Source of the DNA: Balanoglossus misakiensis
Taxonomy: Eukaryota; Hemichordata
Assembly (NCBI GenBank): GCA_040954595.2
Contig: CM082588.2
Span: forward strand, 6,076,001-6,140,000
DNA length: 64,000 nt
Reading direction: 5' to 3'
Shown: piece by piece, positions 11,932 through 24,133 of the stretch
Numbering within the stretch: the stretch's first letter is position 1
Layout of the letters: each line of letters begins with the position of its first letter
The notes under the pieces: model-generated
Database searches by the model: none
What the model saw: only the letters and a program-made list of their open reading frames with translations
What the model was told of the DNA's origin: nothing
Program-made: the position numbers and the translations under genes

Positions 11932-14128
11932 TTAGTCCTCGGAAAAGCTCGCCAAGAGCCTCCTGTCCCCGGTGAATCCCAGCCTTGCGTGACTCACATA
12001 TATATTGTCCATGACCAAAATGTCGCCCTTTTGCATCTGGAATCCCACCGACACTTCCCAGAACACCTCGCGTACGTGCTGTATGGCCTCGGCCTCGATT
12101 TCGTTCCCATCGCCGTAGTAACAGTGAAAGGGGCACTTGTCGTTCGGGATGTCCAGGTGAGCCCACTTTGGGTGGTCCTTGAAGAACGAGGCATGCTGAG
12201 CGTGGAATTGGTTGAACCATACTTCCTCGCCTAGAAAAAAGTGCTGTATTAGACTATCTCGTCAGGAGCCATGTGAAATCAATTCGCAAACATAGCGAAC
12301 TCTTTAAAATACCTATCATGTACTATGGACTTATAATAATGTCACATATCCACAGTTAGCTATCAACTGATAGCTAGCTAGATGTTAACCAATATTAAAT
12401 CAACCATGTCAAAACTAATAAAACCTTTTCATCCCCTTTTCCCCGCTTTAATGTCCAACCTTACCCATGGAAAACAATGGATTTGGACGACACCATTGTC
12501 GAGAAAGGCTTAAATGGCAGCAATGTCATGCCCACTCACCTGTTTTCGGATGAGTTCCAAACCCGGGCTGGTTGTGCCAGTATGTTAGGGCACCATCTTC
12601 CTCCCAACGATAATCCCTTCCGTGTTCAACCATATACTTTTCAACATCCGACTTTTCTTCCGTGGAGAAACTCTATTGTAACAGAAATGCATGGGTGTGC
12701 TTTTTATTTGTGATATTTTCTATAGTTACGCTTAGAGGCATGGTTTTAATATGTTACTCCTAGAAGTTGCATTCGATGCAGTTTCTTCGGCCTGAGGGAG
12801 GCGGTGGATTCTATTTTGTGGATATCAAAAAGTGACTGACCCCCCCCCCCCCCCCATTGAACATGAATCCACCCTCGACCGAAGAAACTGACCAGTACCT
12901 TACCTCTTGCCAACTTGTGTATCCGCCTGGTTTCTTGGTCGGCAGATGTCGACAGTATCTAATACCTAGGCGCCTCACTTTCTCCACCAGTTCTGGGTCC
13001 AGTTTCGGCAAGACATCTCTGACGTCAGCGATGGCAGTCTCGCCCCCATTACCCGGAAGTGCCGGTACGTCACAGAAAAAGAAAACCTGAAATATTTAGA
13101 ACAAAGCATAGATGACGGGATCGGTCTATTTTTAGTCATGCGACCTCGGAATAAAAGCTGCTAGGTTTCCACATCTCGGCTTTCCGAAAACATGCAGGTA
13201 CATGCTTACTCAGTTTTCATAAGCGGATATTTTATTTCAACATGTTTCGAAATAGTGGAACTTAAACATGTTTTTGTATAGGTATATCACTGTCCTGAGA
13301 TGTACCCATGTCTGAAATATATTGTCTTCGCATGTTCACCTATCAGTTCTCGACGCTGTTGGATTCATACTTGTTCGGTCCACTTTCGGCATACACAATA
13401 AGTATGGGGTGATCGAGGAAATCACTCGTATACTGTAGGGTACATCCTTGTGCGCTATCAGTTAGATTTCAAAACCATTCAGAATTTAATTTACACAATA
13501 TACTCTGCACATACCCCCTCCCCAATATTTTCCATGCAATATGTTTGATTATATCCACAAAAGTTCACCAGAGTGATTAAATTTTCAACGACAGCAGTAC
13601 AGTGGCCCATACGTTCATATAAGGTTGAGAATATTTTACCTTCCTTGGGGGATTTTCCACATACGCCTTTTCGTTGTGCAGTTCGATGGACAGCTCGGCC
13701 GCCTGGTCGCTTGCCGTTGCGACATTTTTGACGACTTTGTGTCTGAACGCGGTGCCTCCCGATCCATAGTCCATCAATGTGTATCCAAGGCCACTCATGA
13801 ACTGGGAGAATTCCCCACCGCCAGTTTGTATGGGCACGCCGCGGAAGAGAATAGCCCCGTGGATATGCAGTTCGCGTTCAATAATTTCTCGGGCGTCTTT
13901 AGCGAAATCACTGACCGACCCCGAGTGCTCCTCTGCCGGACTGGCGACGGTGTACACGGCAGGAAAGTTCTCCCTCGGGCTCGCTACGTACTCTGGAAAT
14001 TTGCTTCCAGGGGTCGACCCGCCGGGGAGCCATTTTCGCCCTGCCAGTGTTGCCGTTGTCTGCGCAGGTACATCAAGTCGCCTGGCGTAGTTGAACTTCG
14101 CCACGGGTCTTGGGCCGGTGGAAAGCAT
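11932..14128 (-). CDS. TauD/TfdA-family Fe(II)/2-oxoglutarate dioxygenase, gene A (clavaminate-synthase-like)
   Basis: Four exons on the minus strand: 13640-14128, 12904-13086, 12540-12672 and 11932-12230, giving 367 residues. All introns are GT-AG, with phases 0, 0 and 1, shared with genes B-D. The family couples 2-oxoglutarate decarboxylation to oxidation of a substrate; the substrate here is unknown. Exon 1 ends with the proximal iron motif H151-N-E153. Exon 2 carries FFFCDVPALPG and the GGET segment. Exon 4 carries GDG, QMQKGDI and the distal site SHARLGFTGDRRLL (His349, Arg358/359 for 2-oxoglutarate). I took the ATG at 14128; the frame upstream offers only TTG. The layout resembles plant and bacterial clavaminate-synthase-like proteins and lacks the extra N-terminal domain of animal carnitine-pathway hydroxylases. 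It is the most downstream gene of a four-gene tandem set. Confidence 0.9.
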
Positions 14129-14794
14129 ATTCAAACGAAATAGTCTGCCGGCTGGTGCAAAGCAGAAACGAGAGTGCTGCCGGTTGAGGGTCTGGGTATA
14201 GGCTCAACTCTGTACAGCGTGCAATTGAATAATGAACAGCTTACTGCTGTGACCATGCAAGGACATGTCGTCTGGCTCATCATTGAATGGGATGGCCCTG
14301 AAATGTCTCATTTACTACCCTATTCTATATGCATGTATTTAGTCTCTCTCCCTTTGTCTGTACGATGCCTGTCTATCCTCTCTTCTTAGGCGAAAACGTA
14401 TTGCCAGTTGAGTAGTTGACTATTTCTTGCTCGGTCACCTTATCCGGTGTTACGGTGTTCTTCCATCGGTGGTATAATGTCGCTCTCTGTTTCAGAGTTA
14501 CGGTACATGTACTAGAGTACCGAGAACAAAATTGCAAGGACACGTGGAATTTATTTCCAAATGTGATTGTGTGTTAAATACTGCCTTTGTTTGCCGGTGG
14601 TGGTGATAATGGCGGTATGGTAGGGTACATAATGAAGGGATGGTGGAGTGGTAGAAGTTGTTGCCATTGAATCTGCCTTCAAAACACAATGTCCGAGATG
14701 TCATCGCAATTTGAATAAACGCGACTAACAGTTGACCATTACCGTATATACACAAATATATATATCACAGTACAAAACTGGAGAGAGAGAGAGC

Positions 14795-14834
<40 letters not shown>

Positions 14835-15055
14835 TAGGTGGATGTGGAGTACGTCGTGGCCTGCATGACACACCTCACCGATTTCGTACGGAAGGTGGCA
14901 GTCTTGAAGGTGTACATATTCCTTATACAGAGATACAGAGAAATGTAAGCTATCACTGTAACCATGTTATTTTATTACACTTGATACAGATCCCCGGATT
15001 CTCAACAATACAGCTATCGATGAGGGCGTTTGAAAGAGATAATGTGAGGTTATTA
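14129..15055. other. Intergenic between genes A and B, with a (GACA)n microsatellite
   Basis: About 0.9 kb separating the start of gene A from the stop of gene B. A (GACA)n tract lies at about 14797-14834, preceded by a short GA tract. The space must hold the promoter of gene A and the 3' end of gene B, but no clear core-promoter motif stands out. Confidence 0.6.
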
Positions 15056-18000
15056 TCAGTCGTTTACAATGCTAACCAAAAGCCTCCTCTCCCCATAGAA
15101 TCCCAACCTTGAGTGACACACATAGAGGTTATCCTGTGCCAAAATGTCCCCCTTCTGCATCTGAAACCCAACCGACACTTCCCAGAATACTTCGCGGATG
15201 TGCTGCAGTGCCTCGGCTTCGATTTCACTTCCGTCGCCGTAGTAACAGTGGAAGGGGTACTTCTCATCCGGGATATCCAGGTGAGCCCACAATGGGTGAC
15301 TCTTGCAATACGAGGCATGGTGACAGTGCATCTGATTGAACCAAATTTCTCGTCCTGCAATGACAGTCAGTGTAATATCATGACCAGGAATAGGCTTGCC
15401 CCAGGTCTATGGGCTTACTTATGTCACGGTAAATTAAATGAAAATATTTCGTCCCGAGTTGTTATAGGACGTGTGGAGTCGGTAGACCCATCGTCGATCA
15501 GTAACTGAAACTCAGTACCGACACTCACCCAAGGCAAATCATGGGCAACGGTAACAAACCTAAGTAAGGTTATGGGCAAAATTGAGAGACAGTGAACAAC
15601 TGAATTATGTAGAATGTGAAGTGACGAATACTGTAGGCGAGTCTAGACAGGGACTAAGGGTGGTTACAGTTTTCGCCTCTGGGACAGGTTATAAACGCAA
15701 GCAAGCGTGATTGGTCGCTCAACCAAAGGTGTGTTCTATTTAGATGTGCTTTTTAGTACATATTCTAATTCATAAATAATTAAATTTATGTACTCGCCTG
15801 TTTTTGGATGCCTGACAAAGCCAGGCAGGTTGTACCAGAAAGTGAGGGCGTCATCTTCTTCCCAACGATAGTTAAACCCACGTTCCACCAAATACTGTTC
15901 AACTCTAGCCTTGTCCTCTGTTAAGAAGCCCTAGTCATAAACGCAAGGAAGGTAAATTGAATTTGTAGTAAAAGGGTTAATAACACAAATACAGACTTTA
16001 TGTGACAGTGTAAGCTGATGCAGAGAATTTCCATTTAATGTTGTACATGAGACAATAACTTTGCACAGTGACGCCAACTTTGACTCTCGATTTCAAGAGA
16101 GGATTATCCGCAGGGATAATCTCAGGTTGCCTTGAGCACAATACGACAAAAATGTGATTGATGTCTCTAAATTATAATGGATTAAGGTTGAGGTTGGATT
16201 AAGATCTGATAAACTTAAAATACATGTCAGTTTGTGTTTGTGGTAAACGAAAAAGATTTTTGGCATTGCATATATTAGTAGCTATGTTTTTATTTTTAGG
16301 TATTCATGGGCATGACAAAAGACCCACATATAAAATCATAATTGTCAGCCACTTGCCGGCCCTCTATATATTAGTGTCTCCATATGTTGCAATTGATGCA
16401 CACAACAATTTAATCTATTTGGGGATAACAGCATGCCGATTAACTGTGTAAAATCATCAGCATACTGCGAGTATACTGTCCACCTGCTCTACGCGTTTTG
16501 TTCAAACAATGGCAGAATTATGACTCTCCGCCCGAGCGCAATAAATATTATTCATTTGGTACACATTTTCTTCGCTTGCAAGGGTCCCAAAATAGTCCCC
16601 ATTGTGTCAGGTTGCACTGCCTTAGTAGGTACATGCAGATTGATCTTTGTAAGAGCACGCTAATTTGTTTTGAAATCTACCCTACTGGACTAGGTCAGCT
16701 GTCTGCTGTGACATTTCAAGCAATGGCATACTGCTTAATGGCATAGTCAAGTCGTGCATATGTTTGTTCTATGAGATGTCTTCCCCTTATCAGAAATTCA
16801 ATAATATTATTCGGTTATTTATTCACAAATACGACCATGTATGTACAAGGGCTCTTACCGCATGCACGCATTGCATTGGACAACCAGGAGCGAGTCCAAT
16901 ACATCGCGTATCGTATAGCCTGGGTCCGCACATTTTGTGTATTACCCTAATATGCATACTGTAAAAATACCAATACCAAAAATACCAGTTCCCAAACAAT
17001 TATTTTTAATAAAGCCAATCGTTACACATTAAAAATGTCGTACCTCTTGCCAACTGACGTAGTCACCAATTTTCTTAGATGGGAGATGTCGGGAGTATCT
17101 TACGCCAAGGCGTCTCACCTTCCCAACCAGTTTCGGATCCAGTTTCGGCAAGACATCTCTGACGTCAGTAAGGATTGTTTCTCCTCCATGACCCGGAAGT
17201 GGCGGTACGTCGCAAAAGAAGAATATCTAACAGAAACAAAACGTCGCATCTTACACGTTACCACGTAGAATATAAAGTTTCTTTTGTAAATATTTTTATG
17301 TAAATATCAGTTTTATTGGATGCTTAAAACATTAGTACATACTTTTCCCCTTCCAGAGTGGCCTTGCTAATCACCATCGAACAAGTTTGCAAGGTTAACT
17401 TAACCTAAATGTACTTTTAAGCGGCCAAGGACGATCGAAGACATGATGCCTGTGCGTTTGAAAAGGCGTCCTGTGAATTGAATCTGGGTCAAGGAAACAA
17501 TAACAGATCAAAAGGAGGACAAAAGAGTGTCCATGCATCTATACACGAAGGAACAGAAAAGAAGAAAATGACCTTTCTTGAATTCCAGTTCGAAAACTTG
17601 GCCTTGTTAGTGTTAGAATAGCTATCGGATACACCAAGGTCGTAAAAGAGTTCCATTTAGTTGCAAATCCGGGAAAGGGGTATCTTGAAATTTGACGGAA
17701 AGCGCAGAGATACCCGTGTTACTACAAGTGCCACCACTGGAACATGGTTAAAATCATGAACGAACTTGCTCTTTAAAAAGTGCACATTTAACAAAAAATA
17801 CAGCCGGATACACTCTGGCATATTCATGTTCCGTGATACTTACCTTCATTGGGTATTGAGGCGCGAATGACATTCTGTTGTGGGGTTCGATGGAGTATTG
17901 CGGCGGGTCGGGACTGGCTAACAGGTTTTCCACGAAGAGTTTCTGCGTAATACAGTCCCCTTCGTCATGCCCGAGTAGCGTGTAGCCTAGTCCACGCATG

Positions 18001-18335
18001 AACTGCAAGAACCCTCCGTCCTTGTCGTGTAAAGGGATACCACGGAAGACGAGAGCTCCGTGGACGTGCAATTCGCGTTCAATGATTTCACGTGTGTCTT
18101 CGGCGAAATTCTCCGAAGAATCAACGACGCTGTACAGCGCCGGGAAATTGTCCGTTGGGCTTGCTAGGTATTCCGGAAACTTGCTCCCTGGCACTGTCGC
18201 CCCAGGAAGCCAGCGCCGCCCCGCTAACACGCCGGCCAGCCGGGAAGATACCCCAAGTCGCCGGCTGTACTCGAATGTCAGTTCCCGCCGTACGCTGGTA
18301 CTGGTAGAAGAAATCGGACGAAGAGTTTTTTCCAT
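15056..18335 (-). CDS. TauD/TfdA-family dioxygenase paralogue, gene B, with a lost iron ligand
   Basis: Four exons on the minus strand: 17844-18335, 17044-17226, 15798-15930 and 15056-15354, giving 368 residues with an intact frame. Exon lengths 183, 133 and 299 equal those of gene A. The start is a true ATG at 18335. The proximal motif reads H152-N-R154 (codons CAC AAC AGA), whereas the paralogues have H-N-E, so the acidic iron ligand is replaced by Arg. The distal His/Arg site (CHSRLGFYGERRLL) is intact. Intron 3 has a GC donor (CAG|GCGAGT) instead of GT. Directly upstream of the start codon, from 18356, lies a copy of this gene's own intron 3, exon 3 and intron 2 region. The protein may be a pseudoenzyme, or the gene may be decaying while its frame is still open. 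Confidence 0.87.
15461..16958. repeat. 1.5-kb segmental duplication, copy 1 (inside gene B)
   Basis: This block runs from GTTATAGGACGTGTGGAGTC to the last shared ATATGCAT and spans part of intron 3, exon 3 and most of intron 2 of gene B. It matches 18356-19844 in direct orientation with only scattered substitutions and small indels, so the duplication is fairly recent. Confidence 0.9.
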
Positions 18336-18355
18336 TGATGGTTTTGCGATTTTCC

Positions 18356-19844
18356 GTTATAGGACGTGTGGAGTCGGTAGACCCATCGTCGATCAGTAAC
18401 TGAAACTCAGTACCGACACTCACCCAAGGCAAATCATGGGCAACGGTAACTAACCTAAGTAAGGTTATGGGCAAAATTGAGAGACGGTGAACAACTGAAT
18501 TATGTAGAATGTGAAGTGACGAATACTGTAGGCGAGTCTATAGACAGGGACTATAAGGGTGGTTACACTTTTCGCCTCTGGGACAGGTTATAAACGCAAG
18601 CAAGCGTGATTGGTCGCTCAACTAAATGTGTGTTCTATTTAGATGTGCTTTTTAGTACGTATTCTAATTCATAAATAAATAAATTTATGAACTCGCCTAT
18701 TTTTGGATGCATGACAAAGCCAGGCAGGTTAAGTTGTACCAGAAAGTGAGGGCGCTACCTTCTTCCCAACGATAGTTAAACCCACGTTCCACCAAATACT
18801 GTTCAACTCTAGCCTTGTCCTCTGTTAAGAAGCCCTTGCCATAAACGCAAGGAAGGTAAACTGAATTTGTAGTAAAAGGGTTGAAAACACAAACACAGAC
18901 TTTGTGTGACAGTGTAAGCTGATGCAGAGAATTTCCATTTAAGGTTGTTTTTGAGACAATTACTTTGCACAGTGACGCGAACTTTGACTCTCGGTTTCAA
19001 GAGAGGATTATCCGCAGGGATAATCTCAAGTTGCCTTGAGCACAATACGACAAAAATGTGATTGATGTCTCTTAATTATAATGGATTAAGGTTGAGGTTG
19101 GATTAAGATCTGATAAGGGTAAAATACATGTCAGTTTGTGTTTGTGGTAAACGAAAAAGATTTTTGGCATTGCATATATTAGTAGCTATGTTTTTATTTT
19201 TAGGTATTCATGGGCATGACAAAAGACCCACAAGTCATAATTGTCAGTCACTTGCCGGCCCTATATATTAGTGTCTCCATATGTTGACGCACACAACAAT
19301 TTGAACTATTTGGGGATAACAGCATGCGGATTAACTGTGTAAAATCATCAGCATACTGCGAGTATACTGTCCACCTGCTCTACGCGTTTTGTTCAAACAA
19401 TGGCAGAATTATGACTCTCCGCCCGAGTGCAATAAATATTATTCATTTGGTACACATTTTCTTCGCATGCAAGGGTCCCAAAATAGTCCCCATTGTGTGA
19501 GGTTGCACTGCCTTAGTAGGTACATGCAGATTTATCTTTGTAAGAGCACGCGAATTTGTTTTGAAATCTACCCTACTGGACTAGGTCAGCTGTCTGCTGT
19601 GACATTTCAAGCAATGGCATACTGCTTAATGGCATAGTCAAGTCGTGCATATGCTTGTTCTATGATATGTCTTCACCTTATCAGAAATTCAATATTATTA
19701 TTCGGTTATTTATTCACAAATACAACAATGTATGTACAAGGGCTCTCACTCGCATTGCATTGGACAACCAGGAGCGAGTCCAATTAAACGTCGCGTATCG
19801 TATACCCTGAGTCCGCACATTTTGTGCATTACCCTAATATGCAT
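18356..19844. repeat. 1.5-kb segmental duplication, copy 2 (immediately upstream of gene B)
   Basis: Direct copy of 15461-16958. It begins about 20 bp upstream of the gene B start codon, so whatever lay there before was displaced or replaced. It contains a dead copy of exon 3 (see 18697-18834). The short open frames inside it are non-coding. Confidence 0.9.
18697..18834 (-). pseudogene. Orphan copy of dioxygenase exon 3
   Basis: Duplicate of gene B exon 3, 138 bp instead of 133. A 5-bp insertion relative to exon 3 of gene B, next to the Trp-Tyr-Asn codons, shifts the frame. The splice boundaries are roughly kept, including the GC-type donor. No exon 1 or 2 exists in the right place for it to belong to another gene, so it is a by-product of the segmental duplication. 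Confidence 0.85.
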
Positions 19845-20882
19845 TTTTGTCACCCTTTCATTCTTTATCTGATGTAAACAGCGTCGACTCAGTTCATTGA
19901 ATATCGATCACCGACGTAAATTTTAACGCAGGAGAGAACTATTTGATTTCGACTGGGGGTGGATTTGGGGAAGAAAATTGTCAGCAGATGGTGCGGAGGG
20001 AAAAAAGTAGCACAAGCAAACATTAGCTGTATTTTGAGGGCTCTGTTGTATATTACAATTCTACTTTGTAACACAGACTACCCTCTTTAAAAAAAGCATA
20101 ATAATATTAATAATAATCGAAAATCAAATGGTTCTCTCTCCCCTAAGTTAACGTTTTCAAACATTAACCTTCCTTTTCCACGTTGTGGTGGCACGAGCAA
20201 CGTTCCCTCAAATTTGTGACGCAAAATGAAGTTCCGATTCGTGGCGTCTTGATTTTCAGTACAGTGATGCGGCGGTGATGAAGCTGCCCAGTCACGTCCT
20301 TCATTGGTCGAGGGCAAAGTACGCAGCTTTTGTCATGCAAATTGCGTCAGGAAGGTCACGAGTTCGCATCGGAAGTACAATGTAATACCAAAACAAGAAA
20401 GTTTTGGTTGTACATGTATTTTGAGGTTCCAAAGTGTACTGGAAACTGAATATCTTGTTCTACGCCTAAAAGAGTCTTGAATATTTTGAAAACTTCATGC
20501 TTTAATGATCGTGCTTACTAATAACATGGCTAAAAGCAAAATTAATCACGATGGTGAACTTTGACAGTGTCGGCTGAAAGCATTTGCTATAGTCGATCGA
20601 TCCGTTATGGATAGTAATTACAACGATTTTTTAACACTATTACAAGTTGATATGTACTTGTATCTTATAAGCCCAGGGGGCTGGATGTGGCATGTTTGAA
20701 CCAAACAGTTGTATTTTGAATCAATATATCATGTAAACTTTAAGTCCACAAGCTTTAACTTAACTTACAATACGTTATCCAACAAGGGTTGCCTTCTGTT
20801 TGACTAACTCGCTTTTTATGTACTAGTAAGTATTTTGTTTATTCGCTAGAAGGACTTCATGGGATTCTTAGCGCGGTCCCAT
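19845..20882. other. Intergenic between the duplication and gene C
   Basis: No exon found. A stretch at about 20240-20360 resembles 42150-42265 (shared words GTCTTGATT and GTGATGCGGC, then TACGCA..TTTTG and CAAATT), so a low-copy dispersed repeat fragment is present. The 3' end of gene C should lie just left of 20883. Confidence 0.5.
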
Positions 20883-23341
20883 TCAGTTTTCGGTAAGACT
20901 GGCCAACAACCGTCTCTCGCCCGTGAACCCCAACCTCGCGTGACCCACATAGATGTTATCCAAGACTAGGATATCACTCTTCTGCATCTGAAATCCAACA
21001 GACTCGTTCCACAACACTTCTCGAATGTGCTGTATGGCCTCGTCTTCGATTTCGCTTCCGTCGCCGTAGTAAGCGTGGACAGGGTATTTGTCGTTTGGTA
21101 GGTGAAGCGAAGTCCATGCCGGGTAGTGTTTTAAGAACGAGGAGTGATGAGTGTGCATTTGATTAAACCACACTTCTTGGCCTGCAACGATGTTGAACAG
21201 GGAGAGATTTACACCAGGAAAAAAACCCACAATAGAACAACACGGTGAACAACTGGAGGCCACGAATCTGTCTCGTTTTCCGGTATTCTATTTCACAGAA
21301 TATCAGTTAATTTTGTTCTCACTGCTCTAAAAGCCTATTGACACCACAATTTCACTGAAATCAATGTGGTGCAATTTGATGTGGGGACAGAACCTTTCAC
21401 AAATTTCTTACACATAGTTCCAGCCAGATATGAACACAGTGTCTCCATGCAGCATATGTCCTCAAATCAGGACTCAAGACTTAAATACTGATTATTAATT
21501 ACACCCACCTACCTGTTTTTCGATCTGTTGTAAATCCGGATTGGTTGTACCAGAATGATAGGGCGCCATCTTCCTCCCAACGATAACTCTTTCCATATTT
21601 AGCCATATACTCTTCAACATCTGACTTGTCTTCCGTTAAAAATTCCTAGCCATAAACAGAGGAACATGTGAACTTTCCCATTGGGTTTGTAAAATTTTCG
21701 CATCTTCGACAAGGATGTGGATGTTATTTTCGTTAATAATTCTTGCCTTGTATAAGCCTACACAGAAAGTTGCCACCATTATGATTACATTCAGTGTTTC
21801 TAGCTTGTTGCACTCTATCATGTACCCAAACACAATATGAATCCAAATTAGCTTCATATTTATGTTTTCAGTGTTTTTGTTTTGTGTATCTACTGCAGTC
21901 TATTGTTTAAATCCCTGAAGCAGGATGAAATCCCCTTATTCACCTTATTAAAGGTATACAGTCACCTCCAATTTACATATCGCCATATATAGTTGAAATG
22001 GCGTATTTGAGTGTTCTAAAGAACGCGTTATTTTCGCGTGTGCCACCCACTGAAAATCTGTGATTGGTTAGATCTCGATTTACCAGGGTAACTGTGGCTA
22101 AATTTGTATAGGTGACCGTATACCTTTAACATAACTACATGTATATGTTTATAGTTAGCACTGCTATTGTGCAACATTTCAATTCGAGTCAGGACTAGAA
22201 TTAATTTGTCAATAATAACGATGGCCGTTTCAAAGGTTCTGGGTATATTAGCACACTGTTTGGAGTAGAGCAAGAGATTGCATTGGCTATACACAGAACA
22301 AAATTACTGAACATACAGCCAAAAGTTAGAGCTAATGTCCCTTTAAGCATTCGGCTGGATTATGAAACCCTTGAATAGTTTTACCTCTTGCCAGCTTGAG
22401 TGTTCACCTCCTGGTTTCTTGGATGGGAGATGTCGATGGTATCTAATGCCAAGACGTCTTACTTTCTCCACAAGTTCCGGATCCAGTTTCAGCAAGATAT
22501 CTCTCACGTCGGTGATGACCGTCTCGCCTCCGTGGCCCGGAAGTGGTGGTATGACGCAAAAAAAGAAGACCTGTATCAATTAAACAAGGAAACAAACAAA
22601 CGAACAAAATAAATAAATAAACATACATACATACAAACAAACAAACAAACAAACAAAATAAGTAAATGATTCACACATCCAAGTAATGCCATAAAAACGA
22701 TTGGAACTAATTGCATGTGGGTGAATTGTCAGTCTTCATACTCACATAAACGTACGTGTGACACACAAAAAATTAAAATGGTCGAAATGACAGTAATTAA
22801 GAAGTATCACCTTAATAGGGTAGTATTCCAAATAGGCGAATTCATTGTGGGGTTCTATGGTGAATTCGGCCCTCCGTTCGCTGGCCGTTTGGACGTATTT
22901 GGAGAAATTCTGCCTGCGTGCGATAATAGTGGGGTCGGGCTTCATAGGTGTATATCCCAGACCTTGCATGAACTGAGAGAATTCGCTCTCACCCTGTAAT
23001 GGGGCCCCACGGAATAGGAGAGCGCCATGGATATGCAATTCTCGTTCAATAACCTCACGAGTGTCCTTGGCGAAATCACCGATGGACGTCCATCCCGGGG
23101 AACTGGAGACGTTGTACACGGCAGGGAAATTGTTCCGTGGACTCGCAATGTACTCGGGAAACTTGTTTCCCGGAGTAAATGCCCCCGGTAGCCATTTTCG
23201 TCCAGCTACACGCGCCGTCGCCTGGGAAGGTACATCAAGTCGTCGGCTGTGCTTGAAATGCGTGACGTACCGCTTGCTTGCAGAAAGCAAAGGCGGTCTT
23301 ACCACTGATGACGTGATAACATTTCGGAAAACAAGCAGCAT
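20883..23341 (-). CDS. TauD/TfdA-family Fe(II)/2-oxoglutarate dioxygenase, gene C
   Basis: Four exons on the minus strand: 22811-23341, 22385-22570, 21513-21645 and 20883-21181, giving 382 residues. All introns are GT-AG with the same phases as its paralogues; exon 2 is one codon longer. The first ATG is at 23341; upstream in frame there is only GTG. The first 40 residues are rich in Arg, Ser and hydrophobic residues with almost no acidic ones, which fits a mitochondrial presequence (inference). The iron site H165-N-E167 is complete, the distal site is GHARLGFTGERRLL, and QMQKSDI replaces the usual QMQKGDI. The active site looks functional; the substrate is unknown. Confidence 0.9.
22586..22661. 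repeat. (CAAA)n/(ATAC)n microsatellite in intron 1 of gene C
   Basis: Mixed AAAC, AAAT and CATA tetranucleotide runs beginning about 15 bp beyond the exon 2 acceptor of gene C. It leaves the acceptor itself (GTATCAATTAAAC on the plus strand) outside the run. Confidence 0.85.
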
Positions 23342-24133
23342 ATTCACTGTCGATATTCCCAAGGATTCCAATTTCGTCCAGGCTGCAGGATACACTGTTA
23401 CTCAGAACATGGAAGTTTTCCTGTAAAAATCCCTGTCACAACAGTAGCCGTGGCCAGTCTTCTAGTATAGTATGTATTCAAATGGAGAGCCGCAAACACT
23501 CATATGCACATTGGCGTCCCAAATACATCCATATTGGGTCGGTGTACTTTACGACCCCTTGGACAATCCCAGTTCATAGGCCTGTTAACTCGTTGGTGTG
23601 ACCTCGAAGTACAATGAACTTTTTGTGATGTTCTCGCAGTGCTCTGCGAAAAAGGGCCGTTTCCGACCGGCAATCTCATCATAAAAGTTTATTTGTTTTT
23701 ATATAAAAAAAGAGGGGAGAGGGTGAACTAAATATGGCGATCTATCGTAGTCTGTGATGCAAACAATGTTGCAAATGGTCATTTAAAACAGAATCCAAGT
23801 ACTTTCAACAATGTTTTATTTATACAAATGCCTGCACAAGTACAGTGTTTTGAGTCCACCTGACATTTCTCGATGGTTCGTGAGCGCCTAACGTGGCATT
23901 TTATACTGTCACACATCCTTTTGTAATCTTGTGCTTTTAATGCCTTGTTTTCTTCTATGCCATTTTACTATACTACGTCGTGTTACTGTCTTATTGCCTA
24001 TAAACGAGGAGGTGTAGAGTAATCACAGTACATATTATTATAGATACCATCTTTTGGAAGTTTCTTATAGGTATGCTCGTTCACTGGAGGGCACCTATGG
24101 GAAGAATATTCACAGTCCCCGGAGAAAGTGTTT

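Noticed and set aside
11900-12220. Minus-strand 106-codon frame in the gene A last exon
   Set aside because: It is in the wrong frame; the conserved frame is the one giving the QMQKGDI and SHARLGFTG motifs.
13625-14143. Plus-strand frame of 172 codons over dioxygenase exon 1
   Set aside because: It is antisense to a conserved exon with correct splice boundaries, and similar antisense frames occur over exon 1 of genes B, C and D.
18121-18474. Minus-strand 117-codon frame across the gene B start
   Set aside because: It overlaps exon 1 in another frame and runs into the duplicated non-coding segment.
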